The translations under genes were made by a program, and so were the position numbers. Under the pieces are notes generated by a model. That model did no database searches. It was not told the DNA's origin and saw only the letters and a list, made by a program, of their open reading frames with translations. Positions 11,505 to 21,414 of a stretch of DNA of 60,000 nt are shown one piece after another (the first letter of the stretch is position 1; each line of letters opens with the position of its first letter). Source of the DNA: Nymphaea colorata (taxonomy: Eukaryota; Streptophyta; Magnoliopsida; Nymphaeales; Nymphaeaceae); assembly GCF_008831285.2 (NCBI RefSeq), contig NC_045140.1:16120370-16180369 (forward strand), given 5' to 3'.

Positions 11505-13576
11505 GTATGATTTAGAACGCTTTCTTTGATGTTCGTGAAGCTTTCTGGGATTTCTTGTCTGTTCATTCGTTTTCTTGATACTTTATTGTTTTGCTCTCCT
11601 TTAGTAAGAGGGTATTATTTGGTATGGCTTTATGTTTGCGACCGAATGATCTCTTCTGATAGGCGTCGAAGCCTTGGTGTTATAATTAGAGGCGTTCGGT
11701 TTATCGATGTTTCTTTCTTGCGTGCAGCTTGGTGGTGTTTGTTTATGTTTTTCTTTTCCGTTGAAGATTTTGGGCTTTGATCGAAGTTCTTTTACACATT
11801 ATAATGACTTCTTTCTCCTTGGATGGTGTTCTGCTCTTGGTTCTAAGAACGGTGAATTTCCCCGTGTTGGTTTGCGGATTGAGTTAGATTGTGCTTTTCT
11901 TTTTGCCTCAGCTTCCTGCTAATTGAGAATATAAATTCTTGAAGCTCTGTCTTGTGTTATTGGCGATCGGTTTAGTTCATAGAATTAACATCTGATTGCA
12001 CTGAGAATGCTTAGTTTATTCTTTGGGTGTCTTTTGAAATAGGAATGTTTCTTTGACTTTGCTGTTACCGGACCAATTTGATTTTATAATCTTTTCCACA
12101 AATCAGGAGGGTGAGTGGTTAGCATTGAGAATGTGAATTTACATACTCGTTCAGTTTGAACTGGGACCAGAAGTTTCTGATCTTCTATGTTGTATGCGAT
12201 TTATTAGGTTCGAAACCTTCGCCCTGGAGAAAGTTTTGGTAATTGCTTTAATCCTAGAACTGATCTTATTCTGTCTTATTCGTTTTTATAAACCTATCCC
12301 GTCAATAATACTATGGCGAGAGAAACTTTGATTGGCTTAATTTGTCTAATTAGTGTATTTCCAGTTTCATCTTGATGGACCTTGTTGAATGGAAATGACG
12401 GATTATTCAATTGACGTAGTTGACATTATTGCTTTAAGAATCTTTTATGATTTTTGACGACTTATCTGAGACATAATGAACTCTGAAAATGCTGGATACC
12501 TTTAATAGAAGGTTCTATGTATACTTCTAATAAAAGGTTTTATGTAGTTACTCTGTCTTATATATGTATCTCTGTTTTTCTTCGACCTGATATCTGAATG
12601 AAAAAAAGATTTTCTCTTGCAATACTTTGGCCTTATGGGTTGATAATTTTGTGGAAAGGAAAGTTGTTGGATATTACATACTGCTTTAACACCACAACTA
12701 TCTCAAAGGCAAAGTTATGTGAAATTTTGGTGGAAGGGGGCGAAATATTTAATGTTTTTCTACAATATTGCACATGTAAAGGATGGCACTTATAGGAGTG
12801 TCATAGTAGAAGACGGATTTCTAAAAGTCTTTTCAGATTTCTAAACCTCTCCATTTTTTTTGTTATAATGTTTTAAATAGCATATTTGGGTCCTTGAGGT
12901 CTTTCATGTTGTTAACTTTAGGCTATATGAGGCTATATTTTCTATAATTTAAATTGTTGCACTTCGGTCTTATGCTCGACGGTTCTAAAAGAAGCATAAC
13001 CTGGTCCAAGGGGCGTATGGTTTGTACACTTTGTGGTTGAAATGGTCGTGCCATCACAACTGCGGTGAGACCTGATTTTGGGTTGTACTTCTTCTTGGTT
13101 GACGTTCCATTTCTAGTTGTTTATGGTGGCTGTATTTGCTACCTTATTCTTTTATTCCTTTCTACTGTTTGTTAGAGGGCATTTTCTCTAGATTGAGCCT
13201 TTGATGTAATCTCTTGATCTTGAATGAAGAACCTAAAGAACCTCTGAGCTATCCTTGTGGATTTTGCTAAGCTATTTTGAGCATGATGGAAGAGGATCTG
13301 TATGAATGTTTTGGCATAATTTCCAGTCAAGATAGGCCAGCTGATTGGTTGTTGATATCCTTGTGTCAAACTGCTAGGACAAGATTTTATTGGAGTACCA
13401 TGACTGAAATCTTGTATCCTGACGGGATCTTGGGGAAGGTTAGGTAAATCTTGGAAAAATTTTCTTGCAAAATAACAAGGGGATTCATTAATAAAATTTT
13501 TAAAACACATAAAATAGGTTAAAGATTTATGGTTAAAGTATGCAAAATAATTTTGAAAGAATATCTTGCACGAATA

Positions 13577-13725
<149 letters not shown>

Positions 13726-14005
13726 ACTTTAAATGCCAGCTGCTGAAATCACAGACATGTGCTCATGTGTCTGAGATGCTAAGTTGAAAACGTTAGAAGG
13801 CATTTTGATAAACTGCCAGCTCAAAAGGAGTAGCTTTACCTGAAATTGTAATTTAACTTTGATTTTTAAAATATGTTATATACTGCGCATGCAGTTTGAG
13901 CCTGTTAGTTGCCAGCTGAGCCTTTTAAATATAGCCTTTTGTTCTTTTGTGTTAAATTTGGCCTATGGTGCTGCTGGTTTTTGTATAAAATATCCTATTG
14001 AATTT

Positions 14006-14320
14006 AGGGCGTGTTTTGGTGACACTTTAGAACCAGGTATTGGAGGCAAAACCCTGATTTTGCTACAAAAACCAGGTTTTTGGAGTGTTTAGGTGCCCTC
14101 AAAACTAGGTTGAAGAAAACCCAGTTTTTGACAAAACCTGGTTTTGTAAAGGGAGTGAAAAACCTAGTCTCCATTGGGGTATTCAAAAACCAGGTTTGGA
14201 TGTGTCACAAGAAAAACCAACCAAAAAAGCAAAGTTTCTAAAATTCATTAAAAAGCTTGGTTTGCACAAAACCTAATCTTTAAAAAATTGGGTTAGAGGA
14301 GGGTGTCATCCAAACGCCCT
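14006..14320. mobile_element. Non-autonomous DNA-transposon-like element with terminal inverted repeats
   Basis: The left end AGGGCGTGTTTTGGTGACAC and right end GGTGTCATCCAAACGCCCT are imperfect inverted copies of each other about 315 bp apart. Inside are repeated words such as AAACCAGGTTTT and AAACCTGGTTTT in both orientations. It has no coding capacity and fits a MITE. No convincing target-site duplication was found, so the superfamily is open. Confidence 0.6.
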
Positions 14321-15057
14321 CTTACTGATTTTAAGATCTTTGAAAATTGAAGAAACTTGGTGTTCCCAGATTTTGCATGTTGATGCATAAGTTACCTTGC
14401 TAAATGTAGGTCAAGTTCTTTTCTATGTTTTCCAGGTAGAAAAAGAGAGTTTGCTTGTACAGAGAAAAATCTCATATTAAATAGGTACATGCATTGAAGG
14501 ACTGTTATCCTACTAGTATTTTCAGAGTGCCTTGATGTAACTCGGTTTGGCAACCAATTAAGTGTTTCTTCATATTTGCATGCCTATGGCAGGTTACAGT
14601 GGAGAAAGGTCTAGGGGGGTGTTCCCTAAGAATGGTTATGGTTTGTGGGGCTACTCTGTTGAGTGAAAAGTTTCGTAGTCCTGCATCCATCTTTATGATC
14701 TTTTGATAATAACTTGTAATACTAGTAGGAAACCCTGCTTCCTATGAAAAGATTCCTGCATTTTGAGGACAAACTTTACTTTCAGGCAATGTGTTATGCT
14801 GAAAGCCTGACGTAGTGCAGAAGGTGTTTCCTGCTGTTGTTTGTTTGCTTTAAGTAAATCTGCATGATATAGACTACACCAGTCTTATTTCCTTCCATTT
14901 CAAAGTCTTTTAGTGTTAAGGTCAATACATTTGATAATTTATTCATTTTTGCAGAATTTTGATATGATCTTGTTGAGCTGTTTTAGAATACATATTTGGA
15001 GCAGGTGACAGTTGTTTCTTTTCATGATTGTGCTTGTCTATGTGATACAGTACTGCC

Positions 15058-15963
15058 ATGGCTCCAAGCACTTTTCAGGAACTGGAGCTGCTGAACTGCT
15101 CCTTGAATTTAGAAGAAGTTATGCTAGATAGGAGTTGGGAGGATGTGCTGTGTCCCATATGTTTAGACTTTCCCCACAATGGAGTTCTTCTTTGTTGCTC
15201 CTCTTACAAAAAGGGTTGTCGGCCTTTTATATGCGACACGGACTGTGCACATTCAAACTGTCTTGATAGATTCAAGAGTGCATATGGGATGTCTGAAGAA
15301 ACAAGGGATTTAGAGGCTTTAGGTGGTAGCTCTAGTGATAGTTCGCAGTCAACAACTCCAAGATCTTATGACTTGCCCTTGTGCCCATTATGCAGAGGTG
15401 AAGTTATGGGATGGATTATTATCAATGAGGTGCGTACACATTTGGATGCCAAAGAACGTTTTTGCGCAGAGGAGAACTGTAAGTTTTGTGGAAACTATGC
15501 AGAACTACGAAAGCACATGGTTTCTTGTCATCCTCTTGCTCGTCCATCAGAAGTGGATCCTGCACGAAAGTTAGAGTGGGAGAACTTTCAAAGATCATCC
15601 GAGCTAATAGATGTTCTCAATACAATTCATTTGGAAGTTCCTAATGGGGTTGTACTTGGTGATTATGTGATTGAGTATGCAGAAAATGAGACTGCTGATG
15701 ATTATGATGATTATCATGGATATGAAGGCAATCGGTGGACATCTTGCTTTGTCCATCAAGTGTTTGATCCGATATTCAATTTCAGGGGAAGGAATAGACG
15801 AAGGTCAGGATCAAGGGGAACGAGGTCACATGGTCAACAATGGGAAGATGCTTCAGGTCCACCTGAAGATGCTACTGGTTCTGTTGGATATAGTTTTAGG
15901 GTTAGCGATGAATTTGTACAAAGAGATGCTTCTGCAAGGAGTCACAGAAGGTCACTGTCTTAA
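15058..15963 (+). CDS. DUF1644 family zinc-finger-like protein
   Basis: A single open exon of 301 aa. The N-terminal region has CPIC (C32, C35), CC at 46-47, C54, C59, C63 and C68, then CPLC (C109, C112), then C141-x2-C144 with H153, C157 and H158. This layout is that of plant DUF1644 proteins, which carry RING-like and C2H2-like metal sites; some rice members are linked to stress responses, but the biochemical role is unknown. The middle has an acidic tract (ADDYDDYHGYEG) and the C-terminus an Arg-rich segment (GRNRRRSGSRGTRSH). ATG 15058 is the first in frame after a probable leader-intron acceptor at 15050. Just before the stop, AGAAG|GTCACT at 15950/15951 could be a donor joining an exon at 17412, giving 310 aa with a different end. 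A broken inverted copy lies at 19215-19836. Confidence 0.85.
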   Translation: MAPSTFQELELLNCSLNLEEVMLDRSWEDVLCPICLDFPHNGVLLCCSSYKKGCRPFICDTDCAHSNCLDRFKSAYGMSEETRDLEALGGSSSDSSQSTTPRSYDLPLCPLCRGEVMGWIIINEVRTHLDAKERFCAEENCKFCGNYAELRKHMVSCHPLARPSEVDPARKLEWENFQRSSELIDVLNTIHLEVPNGVVLGDYVIEYAENETADDYDDYHGYEGNRWTSCFVHQVFDPIFNFRGRNRRRSGSRGTRSHGQQWEDASGPPEDATGSVGYSFRVSDEFVQRDASARSHRRSLS

Positions 15964-17411
15964 TCTCATTCTTCTATGTATCCTTTTGTTTTTGCATTTG
16001 CGATGTTCTCAATTCCAAGCAGTGGAGGGCCAAAATCCTGCTTTTTTTCTTTCTTAATGAATGATAGGAAACTTAGCACTCAATGTGTAATCTGGTAAAT
16101 TAAAGTATACCAGAATCAAGTGTATATATTCAAGGTTCACTAGCTTTCCTAATACAAACTCAAGTCAGCGTTTCAGGTTACCCCTCCTGTGCTTTGGCCA
16201 AGCTGAGCCAAACTATTTAAACATGAGTTGAGCCCGTTCTGGCTTGCTTGGGTAGAACAATTATTTTTGCAAACGGGTGCCAGAAAAAAGTTAGTTTGCT
16301 TTCTTTTAATTTTTGTCTTTCTAGGATAAGGATGCATAAAGGCTCTATTATCTCTTTTGCATTTAGATCACACATGGCAATAATTTGTGAAATTCTGGTG
16401 ATCTTCTTAATAACGTAGTTGTCTTTTCTATGTGAGCAAAGTGGAACGGAATAAACCTCCTTTAAGCTTCACCCCTATAGTATAATGATCTCATTGTCGG
16501 CTGCACATGGTGCTACTTTTCTGCGTTTAGATGAGCTCTGTGAACTGAGTCTAACTATTTGGAGGTGTATCTGTTTGTTGAATTTGATTCTCCTATGAAC
16601 GTGTTTACATGTTGCATGCACTCCTAGAGTTATATTCCTAGGCCCCGTATTTTTTCTGCCAAACCACACAGGATCTGGCCAATCTGGGTCCTTTGGATTA
16701 ATATTTTCGTGTTGATTCTTGTGTCTGGTGGATTCAAGTACTGATGTCTTTACCTGCCAAAATATGTGCGACTCTTCTGGGAGCATATGTTGGAAAGTTC
16801 ATTAAGCATGTCCTGTTTCTTCCAATGTCAAAAGTGAGAGGAGCTATTTTTTATGACAATGCTCATCACATACCATCTATTAGCTCCAGAATTTCTTTAT
16901 CCATGCATCATCTTCTGCAGCAGTAATTTGAAAAAGCTCCTTGTGGCATAAGGAAACGCTTATAATGCCTGGCTGCTGGTGTCTGTAATTGTCTTCTATT
17001 AAACATCTTAATTTTTTCTGCTCACTGTTTTTGGGATAAGCACATTATATTCGATGCTTTTCCTTTAGAGAAATATACAGAGGACCAAATGGTCTTTCTG
17101 GCTGGCAACTTTGCTGAAGATATCTCTTGTTTGCAAGCCAAAAGAAGGGTACTTCTCTTTAAACGTGAAGCATGTGCAGGTAGACTTGCTCAGGAATCCA
17201 TAAATTTGTGATATGTCAAGGTTCTATATTAGTGTGAATTTCACCCACACACAGAATTTGCTTGCGTCATTTATTTTCTGGCTTGGTTATCAGCTTTGTT
17301 GTAAAACTTGTTGTAAAACATGGAAGTAGATTTCTTGCTTCAACTGTATGACCTGCCTTCTACTACTATCTTTATCTGTATTATACCTGAAGTGTTTGCT
17401 ATTGTTGACAG
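15964..17411 (+). other. 3' UTR or final intron of the DUF1644 gene
   Basis: If the single-exon model holds, this begins the 3' UTR. If the donor at 15951 is used, it is an intron ending at TTGACAG (17411). No other coding content was recognised. Confidence 0.4.
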
Positions 17412-17451
17412 GTCGAGGAGGAGACATCGTTCTCGGGTTCAAGACAACTAG
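17412..17451 (+). other. Candidate alternative last coding exon of the DUF1644 gene
   Basis: The acceptor TTGTTGACAG ends at 17411. Joined in phase to base 15950, the next codons read SRRRHRSRVQDN and stop at 17449-17451, extending the Arg-rich tail of the protein. An AATAAA at 17807-17812 would serve as a polyadenylation signal for such a transcript. The frame match and basic content favour real use; only transcripts can confirm it. Confidence 0.5.
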
Positions 17452-17812
17452 TCCCTTCTGGGCACATTAATTGTGGTTTCTACATCTCTGTACATGATCT
17501 CCATATGGCTGTAAATTTCACAGATGTTTAGTTTTCTTGAAATTTCTTTTGCAATTGCATTGTTGCTCCGTGCAGCCATGAAATTTGTTATCTGACTGGC
17601 ACATTGTTTGGTAGTTGGACAAGCTTACTTATTGCATCACTCTAATAATGCCTGAAATTATCAAGCTGAACTGGTTGATCATGGACAGGATTTGCCTAGT
17701 TTGCTAGTCGTAACAGCAGTTTCGTTGGTACTCTTCGTTTAGATTTAACTTTGTAAACAAAAGGTAGGACAGGCCTGTAACGGTTGAGTATGCATTTAAT
17801 GTTATGAATAAA

Positions 17813-19214
17813 TGGTTTCTGAATCATGGTTATTCATGATCTTTGTAGCAACTTTATTTCTGAATCTAATCTGAAAGCCAAATGGTTCAGAAATTCGGTA
17901 AATCGAATTGACATTGGAATCCTTTGTGAATCGAATTTGATGAAAAATGTGTTTTAAAATTTTAAAAATTTAAATGAACATGAAAATTATCAAAAGAAGA
18001 GAAAGACTAAAAATAGTATAAAAGCATAAGTGGTTAAGAAAAAAAATATAGAATATAAACTCAACATCAATATTTGGTTTATACTGTGCCAAACTTGCAT
18101 AGGAATTAGGGGTGAACGCTAGCTGGAAGGCTGGGATGAACTACCTAACTTATAACCGAACTGAGCTTCAGCCAAATAAGTTTGGAATAGCTTAGTTTAT
18201 TTTGCAAAAGAAAACAAAAAAGCACAACTGGAGCATTTGAAAAAGATGTCCCTTGAAAGAAATTGTGGGTCTTGCTCTTCCAGTAAAACTCCTTCTCTCA
18301 AAGCATGCACGGCTGTAATGGTTTGCCTGCTTTATACTGTCAAACCTGTACTTATGATGAAAAACTGAAGCAATGGAACCACGGGTTTAACATCAGGCGA
18401 TTTGCGTTGAGGGGTCTGATTCTCAGCTGATTTCAGCAACTAGTGCGAAATTGGATTGATTTTCTATTAAGCCTTGAACAGGTTTTTGAATTGAACAGGA
18501 TTTTGACAGCACAGGTTGGCAGTATAATTTGTGTATAAGATTGATTATGTTCTTCACTCCCTATAATCTCAGAAATGCTCTGACTTGTTTGCTTTAGCTA
18601 TTAAGCACAAAATTCTGAAATTCTTGTCTCCTTAAGTTCAGTTTTCAATGCACTTTCTACTGCAATCTTGTGACAAAGAAACTCGACTAACCTAACGAAC
18701 ACCCAGTACTTATCTATGGGGACAAGCTTTAACATGTTGTTGATCTGCTTTGAGCTCTCACCGTGTTCGGTGCCATTCCAGGAAGGCACATGTTTTTGGC
18801 TTTCCTTCAAGTAATGTGATAAAAGTGCTACCTGGTCTTGTTAGTTCACTTTATAATGCAATGGCGATATCATCAAACATCCTCCCAGTATTTGGAACAA
18901 AATTATAATGTGGAAGGGCGCATGAGCGGTCGGTTGCGAAGGATTCATCCATTGTCTAGAACTGGCGGTTGTTCGCCCATAGATGGAAAAGGTGTTTGAA
19001 GGTTTAGTGTACAAAAGCGAGACAATAAGATGGATCCCTCCTTCTCTAGAAAGAAAAACTGACCGTGTATTTCCATTCTTATAGGGGAAAAGGAAAAAAG
19101 GTGCTTGGAGTCGTCAACGTATGAGATAATGGTATTAGGCACAGTCCCATTTTAAATTTTGCCCATGACTTAGATCCACAAACACGTGATAACTGCATAA
19201 AGAAAACTTCCTCT
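17813..19214. other. Intergenic DNA between DUF1644 gene and its inverted copy
   Basis: AT-rich sequence with no recognisable gene. Confidence 0.4.
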
Positions 19215-19836
19215 TGAGGGATACGGCTCATATACTTATGAAAAAAGCTTGCTGTGTACTGATTGCCTTCATCTCCATGATAATCATCATAATCATCAGC
19301 AGTCCCATTTTCTGCATACTCAGTCACATAATCCCCAATAACAACCTTATCAAGAACTTGCAAATGGATTGTATTGTGAACATCTATTGGCTCAGATGAT
19401 CTTTGAAAGTTCTCCACTCTAGCTTTCGTGCAGGATTCGCTTCTTATGGAGCAAGAGGACGACAAGGAATCATGTGCTTTCATAGTTCTCCATAGTTGCC
19501 AGAAAGCCTACAGTTCTTCTCTGCACAAAAAGGTTTTTTGGTGTCCAAATGGGTACGCACTTATAATGATTCAGCCCATAATTTCACCTCTACATAATGG
19601 GCACAAGGGAAGCAGTATGTTCTTGGGAACTGTCACTAGAGCTACCACTTGGAGCATCTATAGCATCAGACATCCTATAAGCACTCTTGAATCTGTCAAG
19701 ACAGTTTGAATTGGGCAGTTTGAGTTGCATATAAAAGGCCAACAACTGTTTTTATAAGAGGAGCAGCAAGAAGAACTCCATTGTCTCTTGAGACATCTAA
19801 CAAACTTGGAAAGAAGAACTCCATTGTGGGGAAGCT
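19215..19836 (-). pseudogene. Broken partial copy of the DUF1644 gene, inverted
   Basis: Read on the minus strand, this matches the DUF1644 CDS from about 15168 to 15785. Shared tracts include ENFQRSSE, IDVxNTIHL, GDYVxEYAEN and ADDYDDYHG. It is dead: a TGG corresponding to Trp119 reads TGA, deletions shift the frame next to it, and a segment of about 45 bp near the 5' end splits a doubled AATGGAGTTCTTCTT. The first 110 bp and the Arg-rich 3' end of the parent CDS are missing. Because the parent is a single exon here, intron loss cannot separate retrocopy from segmental copy. The 5' end of the copy lies next to Copia-derived sequence. Confidence 0.9.
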
Positions 19837-19874
19837 ACTAATTTCGCACCATTAATGAGACAACAAAGCTGCAT

Positions 19875-20960
19875 TATGGCTTGAAGATAGCAGCTATGTG
19901 GAAGCTGATGGAATAGGCGCAATCTGTGGTAAGGTTAAAGTAAGGCATGGAACAATTGGTCTATGATGTTTATTACATTCAGAATTGGCTCGTGATTTGC
20001 TTGTTGTTTGATCAGCATGCCTTTGACAACGTTATATGTGAAATCAGAATGAAATAAAATGGGTGTCTGCTTGCTAAATCTAATACGATGCAAAATAGAA
20101 TGTTTCATCTTACTTTTTCACTTATCAGATGATTGTGCACTAGTTCTCAATGTTGATGAATTTAAATTTTAGCATCATCATTAGGGTAATCAGCACTTTA
20201 ATGGTCTAAAGTTATTAATTAGACGATAAATGGTATTGAGTTTATCGCTTGTTGAATTTGAAAACAATATTTGTAAGGCATATAGTTGTGGGAAACAATA
20301 TAAATTATTATTCCTTGGGAAAAACATAAAGAACAATCAATAAAGCCCCTTAAGCTGGTTGATACTGACATTTATCGTCTCGTGAGATCCATGTCAATAC
20401 ATTCTCTTACATTTTCGATGCGACTTCACAAATATGAGTTGAGTTTATTTTATTGCTTGCAAGTCTAATCAAGGTGACTAACAATTTTAAAGTGTTTCAA
20501 ACTCTCCATAGTGACCGAGGAGGATAATTCTTCTCTGATGAATATGACACTTTGTACAAGAAAAATGTTGTTTGCGTGCAATTAATGGTAGACAATCGTA
20601 AAACAAAAACGAGTAATATAAATAGAGAACAACAAAGTTGTTGAAACGTCATGAAGTATGTTAGTGAAAGCCAATATCCAAATGATATTTGTCATTCTCC
20701 TCAAAGTAATATAAATATATATTTGTCATATATATTTCTGATTTATTAATTAATTTGAGTGAGAATTATAAAATTGATAAAAATGTTGAAAGTGTATATT
20801 TGTTAGATATTATAATGTCATAGGTTACATAACCCTCCTACGGGAAAGCTTATTGTTTGGTGATATGTTGTTTATGGTAAAAATAGTTTTCGAAAGTGTG
20901 ACGAACACATTGATGATAAATATTCCATCGTTGAAAAAATGATGCGAATGAGGAAGAAGA
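19875..20960 (+). mobile_element. Decayed Ty1/Copia retrotransposon fragment (protease end, pre-integrase, integrase)
   Basis: Many stops and frameshifts, but ordered Copia landmarks remain on the + strand. DVYYIQN occurs near 19955 (end of protease region). Near 20090 there is QNRMF. A pre-integrase zinc region near 20175-20310 shows HFNGLKLL and the CxxxxCGKQ pattern. Integrase words follow: KPLKLVDTDIY near 20345, TLHSDRGG near 20500, then a VVE...SML-like stretch near 20640. A HNPPTGK-type segment past integrase lies near 20830. No gag, intact reverse transcriptase or LTRs were found, so it is a truncated relic. It ends about 260 bp before the E2F/TATA cluster of the RPA2 gene. Confidence 0.75.
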
Positions 20961-21222
20961 GTTTGAAGAAATTGATTTGCTTTAGTTTTCACTGAAATGG
21001 AAAGACCTTCGGAGGTGGATTGTTAATCTTCCAATCTCCCGAAAAAAATATTTCATAAAATCAATTGCAAGTAGGTGGGGCGACGGGCCTCCCATATGTG
21101 AACCTGTAACGGACCTACATATGGGTTTTGCCAACTCCTTTGGCATTTGGATCTGAAAACAAGGACCGAATTCGGATCTGAACCATGTCGGAACTATATC
21201 CGACCCGTTCACGTGTAACCTA

Positions 21223-21255
21223 TTTGGCGGGAAAGGCCACCGTATTCATATAAAA
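21223..21255 (+). promoter_or_regulatory. RPA2 core promoter: E2F site and TATA box
   Basis: TTTGGCGGGAAA (21223-21234) is a perfect E2F/DP consensus. TATAAAA at 21249-21255 follows 15 bp later, placing the transcription start near 21280. Plant replication genes, including RPA subunits, are known E2F targets at G1/S. Confidence 0.75.
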
Positions 21256-21283
21256 GGGGACGTACAGCAATCAACCCAGTCCC

Positions 21284-21317
21284 AGGGTTTAGGGCTTGGT
21301 TTCTATTGCGCGGGAAA
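21284..21317 (+). promoter_or_regulatory. Leader elements of RPA2: telomere-like motif and second E2F site
   Basis: AGGGTTTAGGG (21284-21294) holds a TTTAGGG telomere unit, similar to telo-box elements of proliferating-cell genes. TTGCGCGGGAAA (21306-21317) contains the E2F core TTTCCCGC on the minus strand. Both would lie in the transcribed leader. Confidence 0.55.
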
Positions 21318-21414
21318 GAGAAAAGCGGTGACACGAGAAAAGCAGCGACAGAGGAGGGAGAAAAATCCTTCTGCGTTTCGTTCGATCGTGGGGGTTCCGT
21401 TTTCTGTAGGAGCG

